From the NCBI GenBank assembly GCA_964483045.1, contig CAYZZK010000065.1:1-5413 (forward strand): DNA of 5,413 nucleotides. The letters are read 5' to 3'. Position 1 is the stretch's first letter, and each line of letters begins with the position of its first letter. The notes beneath the pieces were generated by a model, which was given only the letters and a program-made list of their open reading frames with translations, ran no database searches and was not told the origin of the DNA. Source of the stretch: JBBTYG01 sp964483045 (GTDB lineage Bacteria > Patescibacteriota > Minisyncoccia > UBA6257 > 2-01-FULL-56-20). A program made the position numbers and the translations under genes. Shown piece after piece: positions 1-5,413 of the stretch.

Positions 1-818
1 GATTCGAACTGATGGAGCACAAGGAACGCAATCAGCGTATACAGCCCAAGCCACGTGGAAGTCAAAAGCGCAACGAGCACGGAAAGCGCGCCGGCCAGAA
101 TCGGGCCGACAAAAGGCATAATTTCAAAAATGCCCGTGAGTAAACCCAAGATAAATGCGTGCTTCACACCCAGAATAGAAAGCAGTATCCACGCGGAAAC
201 TCCCATGATAAAACTGTTAAATACCTGAGTTTGAAACCACGTGCTTATTTTCTTCCGAGACCGCTCGTAAATATTCATTGCGGTTTTTTCATAATCGGGA
301 GGGATGATAAAACGCAAAAACTTTTCCACGCCATCTCGGGTGAGACTTAAATAGAACGAACTCACAAGCACGGCGATCGCCAGGCCGACTCCTCCGAGCG
401 CATTCGACAAAAAATCCAGAGGCGATGAAACGTTGGAAAAAAAGTCTGAATAAAACTGATTGATCAGAGATTCAAGCGATTTCGAATTCTTGAAACTAAA
501 AAATTGTCCCAAAGCTGGAGACGCGCCGAACCCCGAAAATAGTTGATTCAAGTCCGCGATAATGAGCGGAATTATCGCATATACAACGGTCATTGCGAGA
601 AGCAATCCGCACAAAAAAATCAAAATAACGCCGAGCGTTCGTGGCACGCCTTTTCGCTCAAGAAAATCAATGACGACGTCGAGACCCGAAGAGATGATGA
701 TGGCGAGAAACAGCCCAAGCAATACCTGCTTTCCCGAAAACAAAATATAAACAAAAAGAACAAAGAATAAAATTCTCCATAGACTTGCCCATGAAACTTC
801 AAAGGATCTGGTTTCCAT
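1..818 (-). CDS. AI-2E/PerM-family (UPF0118) membrane transporter, C-terminus cut by window edge
   Basis: I translated this by hand from the ATG at 818; 272 codons remain open to the left edge, so the C-terminal part is missing (full members are usually about 330-400 residues). The family contains polytopic inner-membrane proteins, some linked to autoinducer-2 export and some to Na+/H+ antiport, so the substrate cannot be assigned. Visible features are two N-terminal hydrophobic segments (about residues 15-45 and 62-90), then a hydrophilic region (about 91-140) that would face outside, a hydrophobic stretch at 141-158, and an amphipathic stretch with basic residues (about 176-200). A glycine-rich hydrophobic block follows, with the family signature GIFEIMPFVGPILAG at 229-243. 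The start lies 10 nt after the M16 peptidase stop, with a weak GGA upstream, so the two genes are probably co-transcribed. Family call is secure; function is not. Confidence 0.9.
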   Translation of the reverse strand, partial: METRSFEVSWASLWRILFFVLFVYILFSGKQVLLGLFLAIIISSGLDVVIDFLERKGVPRTLGVILIFLCGLLLAMTVVYAIIPLIIADLNQLFSGFGASPALGQFFSFKNSKSLESLINQFYSDFFSNVSSPLDFLSNALGGVGLAIAVLVSSFYLSLTRDGVEKFLRFIIPPDYEKTAMNIYERSRKKISTWFQTQVFNSFIMGVSAWILLSILGVKHAFILGLLTGIFEIMPFVGPILAGALSVLVALLTSTWLGLYTLIAFLVLHQFE

Positions 819-828
819 GGTTCCGTTT

Positions 829-2121
829 TTAGTGTAACACTCCCGTGGAAAGTTTGAAAACCTTATTGAACGCTTCCCGGTCTTTATACGGCCCTATAAT
901 AGCGAGGTTCAACTGCTTTTTCTTGAAGAGCAGATTGGCAAGTGTCTGCAACTCGCCCGCGGTAACCGCACGAACTTTTTTGATAAGCTGCGCAGGCGTC
1001 ACAATTGCGCCGGCAAGAATTTCCTGCCCTCCGTAGAAAGAGGCGAGCTCATCCGAGGTTTCGAGACTAAGGATTAAATTTCCTATCAAATGATCCTTCG
1101 ATTTCTGGAGCTCTTTTTCGAGGACGCGCTCGTCCGTGAGCCGCGCGAGCTCCAGTAACACCGCTTTCAAGACATCCTGAACTTTGGTGTGATCAACGCC
1201 TGCAGACACGACAAAATGCCCGTGATCTATGTAAAAGTCGGCGGAAGAATTTACATAGTACGCCGCGCCCATTTCTTCGCGCACCCGCTTAAACAGGCGC
1301 GAGCTCATTCCGCCGCCCAACACATCCGCAAGAACTTGGAGCGCATACCGGCGCGTATCAAAAATATCAAATGCCTTCACGCCAAGAACAAAATGGCTCT
1401 GATCGGACTCCTTGAACTTGAGGAGTATCTCCGGGACGATTTGTTTTTTGCTGACCGTTTTCTTTTTTGCCAGCCGCGGGAGCCGCTTCAAGCCACCGAA
1501 AGAACTCTTGATCTCCGAAAGCGTTTTTTTCTCATTCATGTTTCCGGCGACGACAATAAGTGTTTTCGAAGCTACATAGTGCGCATTCCGATATTTCACA
1601 AAATCATCCCTGGAAAGTTTGCGGATCACCTCTTTTTGGCCCGCGATGTCCCAGCCCGCGGGCTGATCCCCGTAAATAAGCGACGTAAAAAGCTCTTGAA
1701 CCCTCCGAGCGGGTGTGTCTTCGTACATGTTAATTTCTTCGATGATCACGCCTCGCTCTTTTTCAATTTCATCCGGATTGAATATGGGGTTCAAATAGAG
1801 ATCGGAAACAATATCTAAAATTTTAGGCAACTTGTGACTTTCCGCTTTTGCCCAATAACCGGTATATTCCTCGCCAGTAAACGCATTTGACTGCGCGCCC
1901 AAACTCGCAAGCTCTTCCGCGATCATGCCGGGCATCGGCCGCTTCGTCGTTCCCTTAAACATGAGGTGCTCAAGGAAATGCGAAAGGCCGTTGATTTTCT
2001 TGGTTTCATATTCTGATCCCGCCTCAACTAAAATAAGCACATTGGATGCCAGACTTTGCGGCCGGGGAATGAGAAGAACTCGAAGTCCGTTTGGGAGGGT
2101 TATCTTATTAACTTCTTTCAT
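829..2121 (-). CDS. M16 family (M16B) zinc metallopeptidase, processing-peptidase-like
   Basis: About 430 residues, the usual size of single-chain bacterial M16B peptidases with two homologous halves, which normally dimerise to enclose small peptides. Numbering from the ATG at 2121, the inverted zinc motif H-F-L-E-H is at 48-52 (Glu51 catalytic base, His48 and His52 ligands). The third ligand is a Glu in ERGVIIEEINMYED, probably residue 128, at the family's spacing of about 76 from the second His. The N-terminal LPNGLRVLLIP and the C-terminal GGGMSSRLFKRVREEMGAAYYV (about 269-290, substrate-binding Arg/Tyr region) are also typical. All catalytic residues are present, so it should be active. 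An in-frame TTG six codons upstream exists, but the ATG with AGGGA just before it is the better start. No signal peptide is seen, so it is probably cytoplasmic. It sits 44 nt after the small membrane protein gene and 10 nt before the AI-2E gene. Confidence 0.95.
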   Translation of the reverse strand: MKEVNKITLPNGLRVLLIPRPQSLASNVLILVEAGSEYETKKINGLSHFLEHLMFKGTTKRPMPGMIAEELASLGAQSNAFTGEEYTGYWAKAESHKLPKILDIVSDLYLNPIFNPDEIEKERGVIIEEINMYEDTPARRVQELFTSLIYGDQPAGWDIAGQKEVIRKLSRDDFVKYRNAHYVASKTLIVVAGNMNEKKTLSEIKSSFGGLKRLPRLAKKKTVSKKQIVPEILLKFKESDQSHFVLGVKAFDIFDTRRYALQVLADVLGGGMSSRLFKRVREEMGAAYYVNSSADFYIDHGHFVVSAGVDHTKVQDVLKAVLLELARLTDERVLEKELQKSKDHLIGNLILSLETSDELASFYGGQEILAGAIVTPAQLIKKVRAVTAGELQTLANLLFKKKQLNLAIIGPYKDREAFNKVFKLSTGVLH

Positions 2122-2165
2122 ATCCCTATTCTTACCCAAAAATTTGCGAAAGTAAAATGCCTACT

Positions 2166-2414
2166 TTAATACGTGGCGGTAAATCTTAAATTATCTTTCG
2201 CTTTTGTTTTTGATTTTGCTGTAAAGCCAGCTAAGAACGCCCCGAGCAGAAGATAAAAGATCGGCGATAATAATACGCCTCCTATTCCAAGCTCATCATG
2301 TCCGTCAGCCCAAGATAATATTGTTCCGTATGCCATTGACGGCCCCAGAGAAAAGCCGTAGCGAAAGGAGATCCATAGATAAAAGGAATTTTGGATATCT
2401 TTAAAAGATTTCAT
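2166..2414 (-). CDS. hypothetical small membrane protein
   Basis: 82 residues; I do not recognise the family. A polar, mildly basic N-terminus is followed by an aromatic, moderately hydrophobic stretch (about 11-35). A clear membrane segment spans about 45-64 (GGVLLSPIFYLLLGAFLAGF), followed by a lysine-rich tail (KSKTKAKDN), which by the positive-inside rule would be cytoplasmic. The ATG lies 33 nt after the hydrolase stop and the gene ends 44 nt before the M16 start, on the same strand, so it is likely an operon member. It has only a weak ribosome-binding candidate (ACGG touching the ATG). Codon choice differs from its neighbours, with several TTA, ATA and AGA codons, which could mean a different origin or weak selection. 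The hydrophobic segment, the fit in the gap and the absence of a competing frame support it being real; homologues are needed for certainty. Confidence 0.6.
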   Translation of the reverse strand: MKSFKDIQNSFYLWISFRYGFSLGPSMAYGTILSWADGHDELGIGGVLLSPIFYLLLGAFLAGFTAKSKTKAKDNLRFTATY

Positions 2415-2415
2415 C

Positions 2416-2431
2416 CGTTAATGCGTTAATC
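2416..2431. repeat. 8-bp tandem duplication just upstream of the small membrane protein ATG
   Basis: On the plus strand CGTTAATG is followed directly by CGTTAATC, two copies differing only at the last base. On the coding strand this reads GATTAACGCATTAACG, ending one base before the ATG at 2414, where the ribosome binding site should be. It may be chance, slippage, or a small operator-like site; no function can be shown. Confidence 0.5.
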
Positions 2432-2447
2432 CAAAATTCTTTAACTC

Positions 2448-3899
2448 TTACCCAGTAATCGTATCTATATCATCCTGGAAACCTTGGGCGCGGTTCACTA
2501 CGGCTTCGCCATACGTCCATAGATAACTCCGCCATCGTCCTCCCGCATAATATTTCGCCGCCACACATCTGTCTTGGCTCGCTTCAGTCGTATAGACCGC
2601 CGCGCAGCCGGCCATCGCATCTTTAAGATACAAAGCCGTTGCGACAAATGCGTCTCCGTTATTCCACGGAGAGGGAGGGGTGTGGCTGGTGATTTTAGCA
2701 ATCGAATCTTTATATAAATTCCATGTGGAGGGAACGAACTGGGCGGGTCCCATAGCACCGCCGTACACGCCGTCCTTATTTGCGCACGAAACGGTCACAA
2801 TGTCGGGGTTGATGCCCAATTCGTTTACAATATTCAAAAATAATGGCTGGTTCGAAGGGCTCATCGCGGTTTTGTAATTGCATTTCCCGACGTTCTGCCC
2901 AAGCGCCGACTCCCTGTCAAGCACGGCCAAGAGCAACGCCGGGCGTATGCCTGTTGCCCCGCCGGCTAGCTTCGCATATTTATAGGCGTCTTCGAAGCTT
3001 AACTCTCCGCCGCCTAAAAATTGGAATATCCTGCTCCGTATTTGCGCAGCGGTAACCTTTGTTTCTTTAAGCAGCGATTGATACATGGATTCCTGCCCCT
3101 TTGTAACCTCGAGCAGTTTGTTTTTTTCCTGTTTCGTAGAATCGATCTGCGCCTTTTGCGCCGCCTGGTATGCGCGCACGCTTTCGGCATCTGCACGCGC
3201 CAACGAAAACTGTTCTTCCTTGTCCTTCAGATCGTTTTTTAAGTCGGTTATGTCTTCGATCGCGAGGCGCAAATTGCTTTGGACAATGGTTATGTTGTTA
3301 ATATTGGTGAAAAAATCGGACAATCTGGGATTTTTGAGAAGCACCTCCAGAAAAGAAACCCGCTGGTTCTCATATAAACTTTGAACCAGTTTTCCCAGGG
3401 CCGCCCGCCGCGACTCGATGCTTTTTTCGGTAACGTCGATCTGCCCCTGGGTTTCATCGATCTTTTTATTGAGCTGTCCCAACGTCAGATTTACCGCCTG
3501 AATTTGTAAATTAAGTTTGGAGATTTTGTCATTCAAGAGACCGATCTCCCCTTTGAGATTTTTGCCTTGTTGCTGGTAACCGACAATCTGGCCTTCATAT
3601 TGGTTCATCTGTTGCTCGAGCTGCACAAGTTGAGTTTCAAGCGCTTTGCGTTCATCATCGCTCTGGGCGCCGGAAGCGGTAGTGAAAAACGTCGGCGCGC
3701 TGACCGAACCGACGATCAGAAAGATCGCCGCCAAGAAGCAAACGACCACCTTGGAACAAGCGACGAAGGAGACGCGAAGCACATTCCGGTAGCCCAAATT
3801 GAGCCGCCGCGGAATCGATGAAAATGCGTGAGGCCTTCCGGCGCGCCGGTCTCGGGAGGAAATATCGCTTACAACTCTCGGTTTTTTAAATTTTATCAT
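2448..3899 (-). CDS. membrane-anchored peptidoglycan hydrolase: CwlO/PcsB-like coiled coil fused to MltB-like lytic transglycosylase
   Basis: 483 residues from the ATG at 3899. Residues 1-48 are Arg/Lys-rich, and 49-68 form one hydrophobic segment (signal anchor or signal peptide, with SGAQS at 76-80 as a possible cleavage zone). Residues 82-290 are a long Gln/Glu/Lys-rich coiled coil. Its middle part (SFLEVLLKNPRLSDFFTN, 182-199) resembles the hairpin of CwlO/PcsB/EnvC-type proteins, which are controlled by FtsEX. Residues 300-483 look like a lytic transglycosylase that cleaves MurNAc-GlcNAc bonds in the wall. The catalytic Glu is probably Glu330 in LLLAVLDRESALG, followed by YGGAMGPAQFVPSTW (379-393), the MltB-type motif, then NNGDAFVATALYLK and AKYYAGG near the end. 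Four cysteines in this domain (340, 372, 432, 445) could form disulfides outside the cell. The first 48 residues are long for a leader; TTG (codon 35) and GTG (codon 40) are alternative starts. It follows bL25 by 77 nt. Confidence 0.9.
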   Translation of the reverse strand: MIKFKKPRVVSDISSRDRRAGRPHAFSSIPRRLNLGYRNVLRVSFVACSKVVVCFLAAIFLIVGSVSAPTFFTTASGAQSDDERKALETQLVQLEQQMNQYEGQIVGYQQQGKNLKGEIGLLNDKISKLNLQIQAVNLTLGQLNKKIDETQGQIDVTEKSIESRRAALGKLVQSLYENQRVSFLEVLLKNPRLSDFFTNINNITIVQSNLRLAIEDITDLKNDLKDKEEQFSLARADAESVRAYQAAQKAQIDSTKQEKNKLLEVTKGQESMYQSLLKETKVTAAQIRSRIFQFLGGGELSFEDAYKYAKLAGGATGIRPALLLAVLDRESALGQNVGKCNYKTAMSPSNQPLFLNIVNELGINPDIVTVSCANKDGVYGGAMGPAQFVPSTWNLYKDSIAKITSHTPPSPWNNGDAFVATALYLKDAMAGCAAVYTTEASQDRCVAAKYYAGGRWRSYLWTYGEAVVNRAQGFQDDIDTITG

Positions 3900-3912
3900 G
3901 CGAGCTCAAAAC

Positions 3913-3934
3913 AGAGGGCATAAATGATGCCTCC
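3913..3934 (-). other. small hairpin in the leader of the hydrolase gene
   Basis: Plus-strand arms GAGGGCAT (3914-3921) and ATGCCTC (3927-3933) form a 7-bp stem with one bulged G and a five-base loop. It lies between the TATAAT box and the hydrolase ATG, so it could be the very 5' end of the mRNA, where stem-loops can slow decay. There is no U-run on the coding strand, so it is not a terminator. Functional role is inference. Confidence 0.35.
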
Positions 3935-3939
3935 CTGAT

Positions 3940-3945
3940 ATTATA
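3940..3945 (-). promoter_or_regulatory. candidate -10 box for the hydrolase gene
   Basis: The coding strand reads CCGTGTATAATATC, a perfect TATAAT with TG directly before it, 40 nt upstream of the hydrolase ATG. No good -35 box is seen 16-18 nt further up, so it would be a weak or TG-assisted promoter. If used, it gives the hydrolase and downstream genes their own transcript in addition to read-through from bL25. Confidence 0.4.
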
Positions 3946-3976
3946 CACGGTCGAGACCGGCTCGGCCCAGAAAGAG

Positions 3977-4666
3977 CTATTTTCCCGGTTTGGCTTCTTT
4001 TTCCGCTTCCGCTGCCGGCTTTTCTCCCTTCTGTATCTTTTCCGCGTCACGTTCCGCTTTCTTTTCTTCGGATTCAACCTTAACCTCGCTTACATCCACC
4101 GGCGCTTCTTCGATCTTTTCCTCGACCGGGGCTTTTACTGTCGCAATTGCCGTATTGGGATCTACCAAAACTTTCACGCCTTCCGGAACCACAATGTCTT
4201 TCACGTACACGCTCTTATTAATATCATCGAGCGGTTTCAGATCCACCCGCAGCCGGTGGGGCAAGTTGGCCGGCAAAGATTCGATTTCGATCTCATGCAT
4301 ACTGATATTTAAAATGCCGCCCTTTTCTTTCACGCCTAGCGCCTCACCCGTAAATTCGAGCGGCACTTTTGCCTTGATTTTCTCATCCATACGGACGCGG
4401 TAAAAATCCACGTGGATAACCTCATCCGTTAAATAATCTTTTTGAACATCGTGCACAAGCGTAGAATATTTTTCTCCCCCGGCCGCAAGCGTAATCAGCG
4501 TATTCCTTCCCGCTTCTCTGAATACTTTTTTAAAATCTTTCGCGCTTACGGAAATATGCAAATTCTCCAGCCCTTTCCCGTATACTTCGGCCGGAATCAG
4601 GCCTGCCCTTCGGGTTTGCGCGACGCCCTTTCCGAACTTTTCCCTTGTTGTGACTGCTAATTCCAT
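3977..4666 (-). CDS. rplY: 50S ribosomal protein bL25, CTC-type long form
   Basis: 229 residues from the ATG at 4666. bL25 binds 5S rRNA in the large subunit; the long form adds a C-terminal beta domain, and Bacillus calls it Ctc, a general stress protein. Residues 1-92 match the 5S-binding domain: MELAVTTREKFGKG, then RRAGLIPAEVYGKG (19-32) and DEVIHVDFYRV (81-91). Residues 97-180 fit the second domain (VPLEFTGEALGVKEKGGIL, ESLPANLPHRLRVDL, DIVVPEGVKVL). Residues 181-229 are a charged Glu/Lys/Ala tail common in this family. A TTG 12 codons upstream keeps the frame open, but the family N-terminus begins at MELAV and AGGATA lies nine bases or so before it. The gene starts shortly after a terminator and so probably leads its own transcript. 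Codon use resembles its neighbours. Confidence 0.96.
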   Translation of the reverse strand: MELAVTTREKFGKGVAQTRRAGLIPAEVYGKGLENLHISVSAKDFKKVFREAGRNTLITLAAGGEKYSTLVHDVQKDYLTDEVIHVDFYRVRMDEKIKAKVPLEFTGEALGVKEKGGILNISMHEIEIESLPANLPHRLRVDLKPLDDINKSVYVKDIVVPEGVKVLVDPNTAIATVKAPVEEKIEEAPVDVSEVKVESEEKKAERDAEKIQKGEKPAAEAEKEAKPGK

Positions 4667-4673
4667 AGAGCTT

Positions 4674-4702
4674 ATCCTATCAATGCCTCGAAAAAATGGC
4701 AA
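4674..4702 (-). promoter_or_regulatory. candidate promoter for rplY, giving a possible leaderless mRNA
   Basis: On the coding strand TTGCCA (4702-4697, five of six to TTGACA) is followed by a 17-bp spacer and TAGGAT (4679-4674, four of six to TATAAT). Only seven bases separate TAGGAT from the ATG at 4666, so transcription would begin at or next to the start codon. The same bases contain AGGATA, which would be the ribosome binding site if the true promoter lies further upstream. The position between a terminator and the first gene of a unit supports a promoter here. Confidence 0.4.
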
Positions 4703-4728
4703 GGTACGCGAAACTGACTTCTCTAAGT

Positions 4729-4774
4729 AATTAAAAGTAAAGATCGCCTCGCGGATTGAGGCCCGCGAGGCGAT
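4729..4774 (-). terminator. intrinsic terminator after the aldolase/small-protein unit
   Basis: Perfect 12-bp stem: ATCGCCTCGCGG (4743-4754) pairs with CCGCGAGGCGAT (4763-4774) around an 8-base loop. On the minus strand the stem is followed by CTTTACTTTTAATTA, an imperfect U-rich run. It starts 26 nt after the stop at 4801 and separates this unit from rplY. The other side is also AT-rich (TAATTAATTTTA on the plus strand), so it could work in both directions, although no plus-strand gene is seen here. Confidence 0.85.
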
Positions 4775-4800
4775 TAATTAATTTTAGGAAATCAGGACGA

Positions 4801-5055
4801 CTAGGCCCTGGCAGCGATTTGCGCTGCGAACTCTTTTGGCAACCGATGGGCGCCAACGACTGTTTGCGCCGCGTACTCTTTGGGAAGAGCCGCCCGCAGC
4901 TCTTCGTCCGTAAAGTGACCGTCCAGAACGAGGTGATTGGGGTGTTCTGGATGGCCGCGAACTGCGGTAGCGAGAGCTTCGCGAAGGTGAAGCATATCGA
5001 AGTGAGCCCATCCCCCTTGTTTTTCCAAGAGGGTGAATTTCGTTTGTTTTGCCAT
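4801..5055 (-). CDS. hypothetical small protein with duplicated LPKE(Y/F)AAQ C-terminus
   Basis: 84 residues from the ATG at 5055; I do not recognise the family. It is soluble, with no membrane segment or signal peptide. The N-terminal part (MAKQTKFTLLEKQGGWAHFDMLHL) precedes an Ala/Leu-rich helix-like stretch (REALATAV) and a His-rich loop (RGHPEHPNHLVLDGHF). The end carries LPKEYAAQ and LPKEFAAQ 15 residues apart. The frame stays open to an ATG at 5145 (114 residues). I prefer 5055 because third-position G/C falls clearly upstream of it; neither start has a good ribosome binding site, and a TATATT at 5147-5152 would start transcription inside the longer version. The gene lies downstream of the aldolase and is followed by a strong terminator, which supports a real expressed gene. 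Function is unknown. Confidence 0.6.
   Translation of the reverse strand: MAKQTKFTLLEKQGGWAHFDMLHLREALATAVRGHPEHPNHLVLDGHFTDEELRAALPKEYAAQTVVGAHRLPKEFAAQIAARA
4813..4887 (-). repeat. imperfect 45-bp-period duplication inside the small protein gene
   Basis: Codons for LPKEYAAQ (4864-4887) recur as LPKEFAAQ (4819-4842) at an offset of 45 bases; 19 of the 24 bases match, and most differences are silent. This suggests an old in-frame tandem duplication kept at protein level. Confidence 0.65.
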
Positions 5056-5208
5056 AACTGAATTGACAACATGAACTTTGTAAGGCTTGTGCCCAACGCA
5101 ATGGAGTTGTTTCCCAAGCTCATTTGCTGGGGGATATGATGCCATGAATATAAAAATAACGCAAATGCTGCTCGGGCGGCATGAATGGCTCCGTTCCCAC
5201 AAACGAGG

Positions 5209-5413
5209 TTATGAGCTTCGCGCGATTCCGTTAAACAGTTTCAACTTCTCCGTCACAACTTTCTTAACTTCTTCGAGGGCAAACGGCAAAATTTTGTACG
5301 GCGCGACTTCTTTGGGATTCTCCCTAAGCCCTTTTTCGAGCCCCCGCCGCCAGGCGACTCGGATCTCGGTGTTGATATGCACGATGCGCACTCCGGCTTT
5401 TATGGCGTTGGTA
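5209..5413 (-). CDS. fba: class II fructose-bisphosphate aldolase, C-terminal fragment
   Basis: Only the last 67 residues are inside the window; the frame is open through the right edge, so this is the 3' end of a larger gene and the internal GTG at 5391 is not a start. The segment TNAIKAGVRIVHINTEIRVAW, then an amphipathic helix, PYKILPFALEEVKKVVTEKLKLF and a short tail match the end of class II (zinc-dependent) aldolases. These cleave fructose-1,6-bisphosphate to dihydroxyacetone phosphate and glyceraldehyde-3-phosphate in glycolysis. The usual K-(I/V/M)-N-(I/V)-(N/D)-T-(D/E) motif reads I-V-H-I-N-T-E here, so His replaces the Asn that contacts substrate in the E. coli enzyme. A related ketose-bisphosphate aldolase (tagatose type) cannot be excluded from the fragment; zinc ligands lie outside the window. 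Confidence 0.82.
   Translation of the reverse strand, partial: TNAIKAGVRIVHINTEIRVAWRRGLEKGLRENPKEVAPYKILPFALEEVKKVVTEKLKLFNGIARSS

Noticed and set aside
543..770. Plus-strand frames of 62-75 codons near 550-770
   Set aside because: They are antisense to the AI-2E family gene, whose reading frame is continuous from 818 to the edge.
1189..1818. 209-codon plus-strand open frame
   Set aside because: It lies wholly antisense to the M16 gene, whose zinc motif and family signatures are clear; the product is Arg/Phe/His-rich without domain logic.
2122..2165. Possible separate promoter for the M16 gene
   Set aside because: TTTACT and TAAGAA at 16-bp spacing match the consensus poorly; read-through from the upstream genes is simpler.
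3990..4403. 137-codon plus-strand frame rich in Ser/Phe/Thr
   Set aside because: It is the complement of the Glu/Lys/Ala-rich bL25 tail, which produces Ser/Phe-rich low-complexity antisense translation.
4667..4702. Longer bL25 start at TTG 4702
   Set aside because: The 12 extra residues do not belong to the family, which begins at MELAV, and they overlap the promoter candidate.
4731..5123. 130-codon minus-strand frame overlapping the small protein gene
   Set aside because: It runs through the terminator hairpin, has no family features, and competes with the frame carrying the protein-level repeat.
5146..5208. Possible terminator or RNA gene between the aldolase and the small gene
   Set aside because: No stem longer than a few bases and no U-run following a stem could be found; only a lone TATATT at 5147-5152 without a -35 box.

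Overview
The window looks like a piece of a bacterial chromosome, most plausibly from a Candidate Phyla Radiation (Patescibacteria, Parcubacteria-like) organism. That assignment is an inference from compact same-strand gene packing, weak or absent ribosome binding sites, a bL25/CTC-type ribosomal protein beside envelope genes, and the style of the proteins; no marker gene in the window settles it. All seven genes I accept lie on the minus strand, so transcription runs from the right edge to the left. I see no mobile element, CRISPR array, tRNA or rRNA.

Right end (about 4740-5413): the C-terminal end of a class II fructose-bisphosphate aldolase enters from the right edge. It is followed by a small unrecognised gene whose product ends in a duplicated LPKE(Y/F)AAQ motif. 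A perfect 12-bp stem hairpin (4743-4774) then closes this transcription unit.

Centre (about 2448-4702): bL25 (rplY/ctc) starts just after the terminator with a candidate promoter so close that its mRNA might be leaderless. Next comes a 483-residue membrane-anchored peptidoglycan hydrolase. It has an arginine-rich N-terminus, one membrane segment, a long CwlO/PcsB-like coiled coil, and a C-terminal MltB-like lytic transglycosylase domain. A TATAAT box and a small leader hairpin lie just before it.

Left end (1-2414): an 82-residue membrane protein of unknown function, an M16B zinc peptidase with an intact HFLEH motif, and, 10 nt further on, an AI-2E/PerM-family membrane protein truncated by the window edge. 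Short gaps suggest that the genes from the hydrolase leftward form one envelope-related operon, possibly starting at bL25.

Nothing here is clearly a new system. The items most worth a second look are the coiled-coil/lytic-transglycosylase fusion, a histidine where class II aldolases usually have an active-site asparagine, the repeat-bearing small protein, and the unknown membrane protein inside the envelope cluster.
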